A DNA stretch of 14,319 bases, taken from assembly GCA_964591105.1 (NCBI GenBank), contig CAZPZR010000047.1:1-14319 (forward strand), given 5' to 3'. Origin of the DNA: CAZPZR01 sp964591105 (GTDB lineage: Bacteria; Bacillota; Clostridia; Lachnospirales; Lachnospiraceae). Of this stretch, positions 1 through 6,554 are shown one piece after another; position 1 is the stretch's first letter; each line of letters starts with the position of its first letter. Under the pieces are notes generated by a model. The model ran no database searches and was not told the origin of the DNA. It saw only the letters and a program-made list of their open reading frames with translations. Both the position numbers and the translations under genes were made by a program.

Positions 1-41
1 TCTTTAGCATGCGCTTTAGCTGTTTCAGCTGTGATTGACAT
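1..41 (-). CDS. prdA: D-proline reductase proprotein PrdA, N-terminus only (partial)
   Basis: Only the first 13 codons are present; the gene continues beyond the left edge. The minus strand has a strong AAGGAGGG ribosome binding site (about 50-57), then ATG at 41 and residues MSITAETAKAHAK. This matches the start I remember for the D-proline reductase proprotein PrdA. PrdA is self-cleaved to give the pyruvoyl-containing subunit of the enzyme that reduces D-proline to 5-aminovalerate in Stickland fermentation; the partner PrdB carries selenocysteine. The gene lies 148 bp downstream of prdC on the same strand, as expected for a prd operon. The identification rests on 13 residues plus context, so it is good but not proven. 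Confidence 0.8.
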   Translation of the reverse strand, partial: MSITAETAKAHAK

Positions 42-107
42 ATTGTTTTCCCTCCTTGTTTGGTTTGGCCTTTAAAAATAAATGTATATAACAATCACTT
101 CCAACAC

Positions 108-168
108 GAGAAGTACCTCTCGTTACTTCTCACAAAAGAATCGGGGGTCTCTTGTCTCGTTGTCTGTG
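108..168 (-). promoter_or_regulatory. Structured leader between prdC and prdA
   Basis: The 148-bp gap between prdC and prdA holds two possible minus-strand RNA structures. The first has CACAGA (168-163) pairing with TTTGTG (136-131) and enclosing the box GACAAGAGAC (156-147). The second is a hairpin with a perfect 8-bp stem, GAGAAGTA (131-124) with TACTTCTC (115-108), and an 8-nt loop. The two share base 131, so they may be adjacent or mutually exclusive. No U-run follows the hairpin, so it does not look like a strong intrinsic terminator. It could be a processing or stability element that separates prdC from the strongly translated prdA. The same box and layout recur upstream of selD. Function is inferred. 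Confidence 0.45.
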
Positions 169-189
169 ATGCAATACCTGTAATAGGTT

Positions 190-1527
190 TTATTTGCCGT
201 TTGGCAACTGTTCTACCTGTTTAGATACTCTTAAGTGTCTGTACAGTGAGTGACCAATTGTTCTCATAACATGGTCTGTCTGATGGAACACTTTTAATTT
301 CATCTGTGGTGCAGAACCCATTACTGTGTTAGAACAGTCTGAGCAGTTACCGATGATGATGTATTCAGCGCCATCTTTCTTGAACTGAATGTTGTTCTTA
401 GCCTGACCTGGGCAGTTACCTGGGCGTTCACATTTCAGTGGAGCACCTGGTTTTGCAGATACAGCCTGTTTACATGTTGCAACAGAAACAACTTTACCAT
501 TCATCTTTTCACACAGATCACGCATACGGTCTTCATTACCACCACATGCACATACAAGAAGTCCTACTGGAGCTCCGTGTAAATCTGGGAATTCGATTGT
601 AACGATGATACCACCTGTTGTTTTTGTTGTTGGTGCATCTAATGTAGTTGCCTTTCCTGTGAAAGGTCCACCCATAATGATTTCACCATATTTTCCATCA
701 ATTCCGCCAGCTTTTTCAATCATGTCGCCAACGCTTGTTCCTACTGGAACATCCATGAATACGTGTGGTTCATTACCACCGTTGATTTTACCAATTACTG
801 TCATATTCTTGCTGAAGCTTGGTTTCTTAAGTTCAATTGCTTCAGTAATACGAAGTAATGTTTCACAGTTGATTACAACTGCTTTTGCAGCTGATGGAAG
901 CTGTGTTGTCTCAAGTTCAATTCCGAGACATTCTCTTACTACAGCACGTTCTTCACCCATTGGGTAGATGTCTGGAAGTAAGTGAATTGATAATGAATCT
1001 TCGTCTTTGATTGCTGCACGAAGAATTTCTACAGCTTTTTCATTTTTCTTTTTGATTGCGATGATACCTTTTGCAGCATTGCAGATTTCCATACAATATT
1101 TTAATCCGCGGATTGTTGCATCAGTATTTTCTTCCAACTGAATTACGTTGTGTTTTAATCCTGGTTCACATTCAGCCGCATTAACCAGAACATATCCTCC
1201 TTCAAGATCTGTTCCAATCTTAATACCAGTTGGGAATCCAGCACCACCCATACCAACAACACCAGCAGCTTTAACCATATCAAGCTTGCTTGCGTCTTCT
1301 GGAACATCGATAGGTACGAATTCATCCTTCTGTTCTTCGTCTGGTTTAATAACGATTCTGTCTTCCAGTACTTCTTCTACCACACCGTACACACTGGAAA
1401 AGATGTTAGCGCCGAGTCCTGTTGGAGTAGCAATTAAGGTACCTTTTTTTACCTCATCCCCAGCTTTAACGATTGCTGCACAAGGTGCACCAACATGCTG
1501 ACGCAATAAAATCTGTACATTTCCCAT
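190..1527 (-). CDS. prdC: Proline reductase-associated electron transfer protein PrdC (RnfC-like)
   Basis: The 445-residue product resembles the RnfC/NQO-type electron-transfer family and is probably the PrdC protein that passes electrons to D-proline reductase. Visible features are an N-terminal biotinyl/lipoyl-like sandwich (about 10-60, with APCAAIVKAGDEVKKGTLIA), a glycine-rich nucleotide/flavin-binding stretch GVVGMGGAGFPTG (about 89-101), and NAAECEPGLKHN (about 116-127), which is typical of RnfC. A Cys-rich C-terminal half follows: CAC (326-328), C339, C352, C366, C372 and CSDC (395-398). The classical ferredoxin CxxCxxCxxxCP clusters of RnfC are not seen. I recall some PrdC homologues as selenoproteins; here the frame is open throughout and the CSDC site reads Cys. 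The start is supported by AAAGGAGAG just upstream. prdA follows on the same strand. In the C. difficile arrangement I know, the regulator gene prdR lies between them; it is absent here. Confidence 0.88.
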   Translation of the reverse strand: MGNVQILLRQHVGAPCAAIVKAGDEVKKGTLIATPTGLGANIFSSVYGVVEEVLEDRIVIKPDEEQKDEFVPIDVPEDASKLDMVKAAGVVGMGGAGFPTGIKIGTDLEGGYVLVNAAECEPGLKHNVIQLEENTDATIRGLKYCMEICNAAKGIIAIKKKNEKAVEILRAAIKDEDSLSIHLLPDIYPMGEERAVVRECLGIELETTQLPSAAKAVVINCETLLRITEAIELKKPSFSKNMTVIGKINGGNEPHVFMDVPVGTSVGDMIEKAGGIDGKYGEIIMGGPFTGKATTLDAPTTKTTGGIIVTIEFPDLHGAPVGLLVCACGGNEDRMRDLCEKMNGKVVSVATCKQAVSAKPGAPLKCERPGNCPGQAKNNIQFKKDGAEYIIIGNCSDCSNTVMGSAPQMKLKVFHQTDHVMRTIGHSLYRHLRVSKQVEQLPNGK

Positions 1528-1594
1528 GACATTTCTCTCCTTTACATTTTTATAAGTATAAAACGCAACTCTAACATTCCGTTTACTTACCTAC

Positions 1595-1603
1595 ATTGTA
1601 CCA
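1595..1603 (-). promoter_or_regulatory. Extended -10 promoter of prdC
   Basis: On the minus strand, TGGTACAAT matches a TGn-extended -10 element (TACAAT at 1600-1595), about 70 bp upstream of the prdC start. No good -35 hexamer sits 16-18 bp further up (TGTTAT-like), which fits an extended -10 or an activator-dependent promoter. No -24/-12 sigma-54 promoter was found in this gap. prdC may also receive read-through from selC, since no terminator is visible between them. Confidence 0.55.
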
Positions 1604-1735
1604 TGTTTTTACGCTAAATAACAGAAACAACTGCAATTTTTTGTTGTTTCTTTTTTAACATAGTCCCTTGGACAACTTATTTATATTTTCTATAATGTGT
1701 TTGCGATTTTTTTAACACTTTATAGGTATTTTTTT

Positions 1736-1833
1736 TGGCGAGGGCATGTGGGAATCGAACCCACCCAGGACGCTCTTAACGCCCCACACTAGTTTTGAAG
1801 ACTAGGAGGCACACCAGTCACCCATCTACCCCC
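1736..1833 (-). tRNA. selC: Selenocysteine tRNA, anticodon UCA
   Basis: This is a 98-nt tRNA on the minus strand with an encoded CCA end (1738-1736). The anticodon arm is CTAGT-CTTCAAA-ACTAG, placing UCA at 1798-1796. The T arm is GTGGG-TTCGATT-CCCAC. A long variable arm has stem GGGCG/CGTCC. The acceptor GGGGGTA pairs with TGCCCTC with G-U wobbles, and the eighth pair expected of bacterial tRNA(Sec) would be G opposite A here. The UCA anticodon, long variable arm and length above 90 nt identify tRNA(Sec), the substrate of SelA and the cargo of SelB. It lies 208 bp upstream of prdC and on its strand, about 6 kb from selA and selB. No strong terminator follows. Confidence 0.95.
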
Positions 1834-1855
1834 AAAATTGCTCTCGCGTCTAATG

Positions 1856-1884
1856 ACGATAACACACTTTTATCGACATTTCAA
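1856..1884 (-). promoter_or_regulatory. Probable promoter of selC
   Basis: The minus strand carries TTGAAA (1884-1879) and TATCGT (1861-1856) with a 17-bp spacer. Transcription would start about 15 nt before the mature tRNA 5' end. The spacer and -10 overlap an inverted repeat, CGATAA-N7-TTATCG (1857-1875), which could be an operator or could be chance in AT-rich DNA. The -10 hexamer is a weak match. Confidence 0.5.
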
Positions 1885-1978
1885 CACTTTTATTTATTTT
1901 TATAATAACAAAAAACCGTTGACTTTTCAATGGTTATCCCCCATAATATTTGTATAAGGTCAAATGCGACGCACGGAT

Positions 1979-2002
1979 ACAGAATATTTGTTAATTTTCT
2001 GT
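1979..2002. promoter_or_regulatory. Inverted repeat upstream of proline racemase
   Basis: ACAGAA (1979-1984) and TTCTGT (1997-2002) form an inverted repeat that continues inward as ATT/AAT after one mismatch, with a TGTT centre. It lies about 130 bp upstream of the putative prdF -10 in the divergent gap between selC and prdF (about 340 bp). The rest of this gap is AT-rich, with no gene seen. An activator or repressor site is possible; nothing in the sequence identifies the protein. Confidence 0.3.
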
Positions 2003-2111
2003 CGTATTATTGATTTATTTGTTTTTTATTTCTTTAATTTGACTGAATTTTATCAATCTTTTCTTATGAAAAAGGCACTGTTCGCTAGGGACTTACAGTG
2101 TTTTTATATAG

Positions 2112-2138
2112 CTTATAGATGCGGTCTATAAGTATAAT
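2112..2138 (+). promoter_or_regulatory. prdF promoter -10 with adjoining dyad operator
   Basis: A consensus -10, TATAAT (2133-2138), is directly preceded by a perfect inverted repeat, CTTATAGA (2112-2119) and TCTATAAG (2125-2132), around TGCGG. The dyad fills the space where a -35/-10 spacer would be, and no good -35 hexamer is visible. This suggests control by a DNA-binding protein. The dyad could also form a hairpin if transcription begins upstream. Confidence 0.5.
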
Positions 2139-2169
2139 AAAACTAAATATGCTCAAGGAGGTATGTGTT

Positions 2170-3207
2170 ATGGCATTAAAAAAAGCTAACGTCAACTTCG
2201 ATCGTTTTGAAGCTGCTCTTCAGGTAGTTGACGCTCACACAGTTGGAGAATTTTGTCGTATGGTTATCGGAGGATTCCCTGAACCAGAAGGAACAACAAT
2301 GATTGAAAAGAAAAAATGGATGGAGGAAAATTACGACCACATTCGTACCGCTCTTATGTTTGAACCACGTGGACATCATGATATGTTCGGTGCATTCATC
2401 TGCGAACCAGTTCATGAAGAAGCTGACTTCGGTGTTTTATTCATGGATACAGGCGGATATCTTAATATGTGTGGACACTGTACAATCGGTGCTATCACAG
2501 TAGCAATCGAAGCAGGACTCATCGATTCACACGAAGGTGAAAACGAAGTAGTTATGGATGCTCCAGCAGGAATCGTTCGTACAAAAGCTATTGTAAAAGA
2601 CGGAAAAGTAGAAAGCGTTACATTAACAAACGTGCCTGCATTCGTTTACAAAGAAAATCAGAAAGTTGTTGTTGATGGAAAAGAAATCACATTTACAATT
2701 TCTTTCGGTGGAAGCTTCTTCGCATTAGTTGATACAACACAGCTTGATATCGGCGAAATCAATGCTAAGACAGTTCCTGCATATACACAGTTAGGTATGA
2801 AGATGCTTGAAATCATCAACAAGGAAATTCCTGTACAGCATCCACTTCTCGACATCACATCTGTTGACCTTGTGGAATTCTACGGACCAACTCCTAACAA
2901 AGATAACGCTGATTTAAGAAACGTTGTTATCTTTGGTGAAGCTCAGGCTGACCGTTCTCCATGTGGAACAGGTACAAGTGCTAAACTTGCTACACTTCAC
3001 AAATGGGGCGAAATCGGTGTTGGAGAAAAATTCCGTTACGAAAGCTTTATGGGATCACTCTTCATCGGAGAAATCAAAGAACTTACAAAAGTTGGCGATT
3101 TCGACGCTGTAGTTCCTATGATCACAGGAAGCTGCTACTTAACAGGTATTGGAACATACTTAATCGATCCATTGGATAACTTAAAATATGGTTTCATCGT
3201 TGGTTAA
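2170..3207 (+). CDS. prdF: Proline racemase (PrdF-type)
   Basis: The 345-residue product matches the proline racemase/hydroxyproline epimerase family. It interconverts L- and D-proline in the cytoplasm without PLP or metal, using two cysteines as acid and base. Both are visible: Cys101 in NMCGHCTIGA and Cys265 in DRSPCGTGTSA. Having both Cys favours racemase or epimerase over the Ser/Thr-containing dehydratase-like relatives. It supplies D-proline to proline reductase, whose genes lie just to the left on the other strand. The frame is open from ATG 2119, but I place the start at 2170: AAGGAGG is well spaced before it, the family-like sequence begins MALKKANVNF, and 2119 falls inside the promoter dyad. 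A clear terminator follows. Confidence 0.9.
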   Translation: MALKKANVNFDRFEAALQVVDAHTVGEFCRMVIGGFPEPEGTTMIEKKKWMEENYDHIRTALMFEPRGHHDMFGAFICEPVHEEADFGVLFMDTGGYLNMCGHCTIGAITVAIEAGLIDSHEGENEVVMDAPAGIVRTKAIVKDGKVESVTLTNVPAFVYKENQKVVVDGKEITFTISFGGSFFALVDTTQLDIGEINAKTVPAYTQLGMKMLEIINKEIPVQHPLLDITSVDLVEFYGPTPNKDNADLRNVVIFGEAQADRSPCGTGTSAKLATLHKWGEIGVGEKFRYESFMGSLFIGEIKELTKVGDFDAVVPMITGSCYLTGIGTYLIDPLDNLKYGFIVG

Positions 3208-3223
3208 TTTTTGCTAACACAAT

Positions 3224-3250
3224 GGGCGGATTTACATCCGCCCTTTTTTT
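3224..3250 (+). terminator. Rho-independent terminator of prdF
   Basis: A perfect 8-bp GC-rich stem, GGGCGGAT/ATCCGCCC, with a TTAC loop is followed by seven T residues. It begins 17 bp after the prdF stop codon. The 3' end of the gene fragment on the opposite strand overlaps it. Confidence 0.93.
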
Positions 3251-3609
3251 ATTGCCGCTATTTCTATTTTATATTCCATCTTGTTAATTATGCTGTCAAA
3301 CACATATACCGGTTGATAGAACCCTTTCGAATCCATTCGATACTCTAATTCACAGCCCAACACTTCTATTTCCAGCTTTTCATTACTCAGAAAATTAAAC
3401 TCTCCTATTTCCAATTTTTCATATGCTTCTTTTTCACTCATAATCGGAAACTTCTTATACGTTTCATACTTAACAACAGAATTCCAAACTTCCGAAAAGC
3501 GTCCGTTTTCATAATATGTTCCTCGAATTTCCCCTTTTTGCCAATATGCACCCCCAACTTTTTGATTTACCCGGAAACTATAACTATCCGCAACCCAATT
3601 AAAGTGCAA
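3232..3609 (-). pseudogene. Unrecognised gene fragment, C-terminal part only
   Basis: A 125-codon frame with no convincing start: the first usable codon is TTG at 3609 with no ribosome binding site, and an in-frame TAG lies about 27 bp upstream. Its 5' edge runs into the terminator of the preceding operon and its 3' end lies inside the prdF terminator stem. The translation looks like real protein, with an aromatic-rich stretch (KVGGAYWQKGEIRGTYYENG), MSEKEAYEKLEIGEF, and a segment DSKGFYQPVYVFD that recalls C-terminal domains of larger secreted or lipoprotein-like proteins in Firmicutes. I cannot name a family. The best reading is the surviving C-terminal end of a larger deleted gene. A short real gene using ATG 3441 is possible but unlikely. 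Confidence 0.5.
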
Positions 3610-3610
3610 T

Positions 3611-3662
3611 AAAAAGGAGCATCTCCGTAACTAATCGTTCAGTCACAAAAAATGCTCCTTTT
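3611..3662 (-). terminator. Terminator of the csd-yedE-tusA-DUF3343 unit
   Basis: On the minus strand, an 11-bp stem AAAAGGAGCAT/ATGCTCCTTTT (3662-3652 with 3622-3612) encloses a second 6-bp stem, GTGACT/AGTTAC (3646-3641 with 3632-3627), and ends in a T-run. It lies just after the DUF3343 stop codon, so it probably ends that operon. The A-rich 5' arm and T-rich 3' arm are typical; the two-tier stem is longer than most. Confidence 0.8.
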
Positions 3663-3673
3663 AAGGGTGCTTA

Positions 3674-3910
3674 CTATACTAAGCACTCGTGCATATCTTC
3701 TTCCTCGATTCCAGTTGCGCGCATCATCGCTACAATCTGTTCTCTTTCCTCAAGTTCTGCACACCAAGATAATCCACAACCAGCTGAGATTGCTCTCGGA
3801 ACTGGGATGATTCTTCCCGGTACATCATTTTCCTTGCATGCCTTTTCCATCGCCATCGCATCTGCTGTCGTATGGAATGTCACAACAAGTTTTAATTCTT
3901 TCTTTCTCAT
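3674..3910 (-). CDS. DUF3343 protein, putative Se/S carrier
   Basis: A 78-residue protein of the DUF3343 (Se/S carrier-like) family. The hallmark is visible: a beta-alpha start (KLVVTFHTTADAMAMEKACKE), then IPVPRAISAGCGLSWC with Cys45 and Cys50. These cysteines could hold a persulfide or perselenide. Comparative genomics links the family to selenium use, but the reaction is not established. It is the last gene of its unit, starting 2 nt after the TusA-like gene, so the two are probably translationally coupled and may hand selenium or sulfur to one another. A second, more divergent DUF3343 gene is at 13558. Confidence 0.85.
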   Translation of the reverse strand: MRKKELKLVVTFHTTADAMAMEKACKENDVPGRIIPVPRAISAGCGLSWCAELEEREQIVAMMRATGIEEEDMHECLV

Positions 3911-3912
3911 TA

Positions 3913-4116
3913 CTATTCAATCACCACTTCGAAGTATCCGTCGATTTCAGAAGCTGTTGATTTTCTACCCTTATCTTTTGCTAATTTCTCAACATTCATT
4001 TTCTGATGTGGTTCACTCACCAGTACTTTTACTGCTCCTGTTGTCTCCTTCAGTGCCTGCGCTGTAAGCATCACTGGTTCTGGACAAGACAGACCTCTTG
4101 CATCTACTTCCTTCAT
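3913..4116 (-). CDS. TusA/SirA-like sulfurtransferase (putative selenium relay)
   Basis: A 67-residue TusA-family protein. DARGLSCPEPVMLTAQAL near the N-terminus has the family CPxP motif with Cys11, the residue that carries a persulfide in TusA. It lies between yedE (50 bp upstream) and the DUF3343 gene (2 nt downstream). The context suggests selenium or sulfur delivery after import rather than tRNA thiolation, since no mnm/tus genes are nearby. This role is inferred from position. The ribosome binding site is GAAGG before ATG. Confidence 0.88.
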   Translation of the reverse strand: MKEVDARGLSCPEPVMLTAQALKETTGAVKVLVSEPHQKMNVEKLAKDKGRKSTASEIDGYFEVVIE

Positions 4117-4166
4117 ATTTAAACCTTCTTTCCTAGAATACTATGTATCTCTTTACAATTCAACTA

Positions 4167-5264
4167 TTATTTTGTTTCTCTCTTATGAGTGAATGCAATT
4201 ACAAAGCATACAACGATACAGATAATGCATGCAATTTTACCAGCTGGTGTAGCTGCTCCAGCAACGATTTCCTGTGTTTCTGCATCGAGTGCTGTTCCGC
4301 TTGATGCAAGTCCAAGGTTGTGGCAGAGTGCTGCTCCAACTAACATACCAATTACTGTAACTGCTGCATCAGAAGATCCCTGTCCTGCAAGGATTAACTG
4401 ACGAAGTGGGCATCCACCTGCAAGAACTGCTGCGAATCCTACTGTATACATTCCAAGAATATTCCAAAGGTGATCAGAGTGTGCAATGATACCAGGTGTA
4501 CCAAATGCAAGAACAAAACGTCCTGTTGCTACGTTAAATACTAACATTACAACAAAGAGTCCTGCTACAACGCTGAATAAGTCAAAGTTTTTCATAAGAA
4601 TGATATCACGGATACTTCCTGCGAAACACATTCTTGATTTCTGAGCAAGTGCACCAAAGATCAATCCACCAATTAAGGAAAGGATAATTGGAGCATGTAC
4701 ACTACCTGGTCCAGCTTCGCTGAATTTCAAAACAGATGGTGCAGCTAAAAGAAGAACTAAAAGTCCTGCCATAATGATTGGAAGTGCAGCTCCTGCTGCC
4801 TGATTTGTTGCATGTGCTCTTCCAAGGCTGAAGCCTTTCTTCAGAGCGAAGACACCTGTTCCAACTCCGAGAACAAATCCGATCAATGCTACCCATGCAT
4901 TCAAGTCACCAGCTGACATACGAAGAATCATACGCAGTGGGCATCCAAGGAATACCAAAGAACCGATCATGATACATAAACCAAGCACAAAACGTGTCAT
5001 TGTTGATGAACCTGCTGTTGAACGGTATTCTTTTGTTGCAACAGAAATAATAAATGATCCAAGAACAAGTCCGATAATTTCTGGACGCATATACTGTACT
5101 ACTGCTGCCTGATGCATTCCAAGTGAACCTGCCATATCACGAATAAAGCAAGCAATACAAAATGCCATGTTTGCTGGATTTCCAAAAAATGCCAGGCATG
5201 CCGCTACAAGCCCACAAAGCGCACCAGCGAGCGCTAATGTTTTCTTTGAATTTGTTAAATTCAT
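4167..5264 (-). CDS. yedE: YedE family putative selenium transporter
   Basis: A 365-residue, strongly hydrophobic protein with about nine or ten membrane segments, of the YeeE/YedE family. It shows internal duplication: CIACFIRD (36-43) followed by FLGCPLRMILRMSAGD (105-120), and again MCFAGSIRD (212-220) followed by AGGCPLRQLILAGQGSSD (282-299). In this family the paired conserved cysteines are thought to pass sulfur (thiosulfate in YeeE) through the membrane by thiol contacts. The YedE branch is associated with selenium by genome context. Here it sits between the desulfurase and the TusA-like gene in a block full of sel genes, which supports selenium import. AGGAGGAA precedes the start. The substrate is inferred. 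Confidence 0.88.
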   Translation of the reverse strand: MNLTNSKKTLALAGALCGLVAACLAFFGNPANMAFCIACFIRDMAGSLGMHQAAVVQYMRPEIIGLVLGSFIISVATKEYRSTAGSSTMTRFVLGLCIMIGSLVFLGCPLRMILRMSAGDLNAWVALIGFVLGVGTGVFALKKGFSLGRAHATNQAAGAALPIIMAGLLVLLLAAPSVLKFSEAGPGSVHAPIILSLIGGLIFGALAQKSRMCFAGSIRDIILMKNFDLFSVVAGLFVVMLVFNVATGRFVLAFGTPGIIAHSDHLWNILGMYTVGFAAVLAGGCPLRQLILAGQGSSDAAVTVIGMLVGAALCHNLGLASSGTALDAETQEIVAGAATPAGKIACIICIVVCFVIAFTHKRETK

Positions 5265-5297
5265 TCTTTCTTCCTCCTATCTCTCTTCGCTCAGATA

Positions 5298-6440
5298 TTA
5301 TTCTTCTTCCTGAGCAAGTTCTCGAACCGCTTGAATTGCGAGTTCTATTTCTTCATCCGTATTATAATGTGAGAAACTAAATCTCACCGCTCCCTGTTCT
5401 ACTGTGCCAAGTGCCTCATGCATAAGCGGTGCACAATGCCCTCCTGGTCGTGTAGATATTCCATAAACAGTGAGAAGCTCATCACTCACATCTGAAGAAT
5501 CATAATCTCCGATATTCAGTGTCACAACCGCGCAACGGTTCTTTGTACTGAAATCTCCATATACTTTTACTGTAGGAATCTCTTTTACGCCTTCGTAAAA
5601 TTTCCACATCAATTCCTGCTCTCTAGCACGAATCGTATCAATTCCTGTTTCTTCCAAATATGTCAATGCTGCATGTAACCCAGCAATTCCATGTCCATTT
5701 AAGGTACCAGCTTCCAGTGCTGTTGGCATTTCTACCGGATGCGTCTTGCTAAATGTCTGCACACCACTGCCACCAGTCTTCAATGGGTGAAGCTGTAATC
5801 CTTCCCTTACATAAATACCACCTGTTCCCTGTGGGCCAAGCAATCCTTTATGTCCAGTAAAGCAAAGAACATCGATATTCATTTCTTTTACATTAATTGG
5901 AAATACACCCGCTGTCTGTGACGCATCCACGGCAAATAACACGTTATGTTTGTGTGCTAATTCACCAATTGCTTTCACATCTACATAATTTCCCGTTAAG
6001 TTGGAACCATTTGTACAAATAATAAGTTTTGTATCTTCTGCAATTTCTTTTTCAATATCAGCAAGATCCAATGTTCCATTTTCATTGCTCTTTACGATTG
6101 TGAGTCGAACCCCCATTTTCTCCATCTCATAAAGCGGTCTCAATACTGAATTATGTTCCAGCATTGTTGTAATCACATGATCTCCAGGATTCAAGAGTCC
6201 TTTAATCGCAATATTCAAGCTTTCTGTCGAATTGTTTGTAAATGCAATCTGTCTCGCATTCTCCGCACCAAACAATTTCGCCAGTTTATCTCTGGTATCA
6301 TAAATAATTCTCGCCGCACTCAATGATGCCTCATTCGCTCCACGTCCTGCATTTCCCATGGACGTCATCGCTGCCACCACTGCATCAATCACCTGCTGTG
6401 GCTTATGCATCGTTGTTGCTGCATTATCTAAATATATCAT
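5298..6440 (-). CDS. Cysteine desulfurase family aminotransferase class V
   Basis: The 380-residue PLP enzyme has the class V fold: MIYLDNAATTMHKP start, His/Glu in MLEHNS (about 93-98), Asp172 in VDASQTAG, PLP lysine 198 in CFTGHKGLLGPQG, and Cys336 in STRPGGHCAPLMHE. It resembles the EF2568-type desulfurase branch that often occurs with selD and selenium genes. It would release sulfur or selenium from cysteine or selenocysteine as an enzyme-bound persulfide or perselenide for relay to the downstream TusA-like or DUF3343 protein. Selenocysteine lyase activity is an alternative. It is first in its unit, 33 bp before yedE, with its own promoter and palindrome. AAAGGTGG is the ribosome binding site. 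Confidence 0.88.
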   Translation of the reverse strand: MIYLDNAATTMHKPQQVIDAVVAAMTSMGNAGRGANEASLSAARIIYDTRDKLAKLFGAENARQIAFTNNSTESLNIAIKGLLNPGDHVITTMLEHNSVLRPLYEMEKMGVRLTIVKSNENGTLDLADIEKEIAEDTKLIICTNGSNLTGNYVDVKAIGELAHKHNVLFAVDASQTAGVFPINVKEMNIDVLCFTGHKGLLGPQGTGGIYVREGLQLHPLKTGGSGVQTFSKTHPVEMPTALEAGTLNGHGIAGLHAALTYLEETGIDTIRAREQELMWKFYEGVKEIPTVKVYGDFSTKNRCAVVTLNIGDYDSSDVSDELLTVYGISTRPGGHCAPLMHEALGTVEQGAVRFSFSHYNTDEEIELAIQAVRELAQEEE

Positions 6441-6465
6441 TTCCGTACCACCTTTCCTACCCTTA

Positions 6466-6509
6466 AGTATAACGCTTTCTTTTTCCTACGTCTAATTGCT
6501 AGGAGCAAT
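6466..6509 (-). promoter_or_regulatory. csd-yedE promoter with T-N11-A LysR-type palindrome
   Basis: On the minus strand, ATTGCTCCTAGCAAT (6509-6495) is a perfect 15-bp palindrome around three bases and fits the T-N11-A LysR-type box. It directly abuts TAGACG (6494-6489, -35), which is 17 bp from TATACT (6471-6466, -10). The position just upstream of -35 is where LysR-type activators bind. The gene directly upstream, ending at 6555, encodes a LysR-type regulator. Activation of the desulfurase/YedE unit is therefore likely, though not shown. Confidence 0.72.
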
Positions 6510-6548
6510 AAAAGAATCTGCTCATAGTTTTTTTCTATAAACAGATTC
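6510..6548 (-). terminator. Terminator after the yedF-sel-lysR unit
   Basis: On the minus strand a 14-bp stem, GAATCTGTTTATAG with CTATGAGCAGATTC (two U-G wobbles), has a loop of seven A residues and is followed by TTTT. The wobbles pair only in minus-strand RNA. It sits 6 bp after the lysR stop and directly before the LysR-type palindrome, so it separates the two transcription units. Confidence 0.88.
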
Positions 6549-6554
6549 CCCTTC

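Noticed and set aside
1183..1194. Possible Sec codon or frameshift in prdC, as in some homologues
   Set aside because: The frame is open for 445 codons with Cys at the CSDC site and no TGA needs to be read through.
605..1501. Plus-strand open frames across prdC, and similar long frames opposite selB and selA
   Set aside because: They are antisense to well-supported genes, have no ribosome binding sites, and their composition is that of the opposite strand.
2074..2085. GGCACTGTTCGC upstream of prdF as a sigma-54 promoter
   Set aside because: The GG and GC elements are separated by 8 bases instead of 10, so the helical spacing needed for sigma-54 is wrong.
2119..2169. N-terminal extension of proline racemase from ATG 2119
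   Set aside because: The codon lies inside the promoter dyad and before the TATAAT, has no ribosome binding site, and a strong one precedes ATG 2170.
3224..3250. The TTAC loops shared by the terminators at 3224 and 13831 as a repeated element
   Set aside because: Only the four-base loop is common; the stems differ, so this is ordinary terminator structure.
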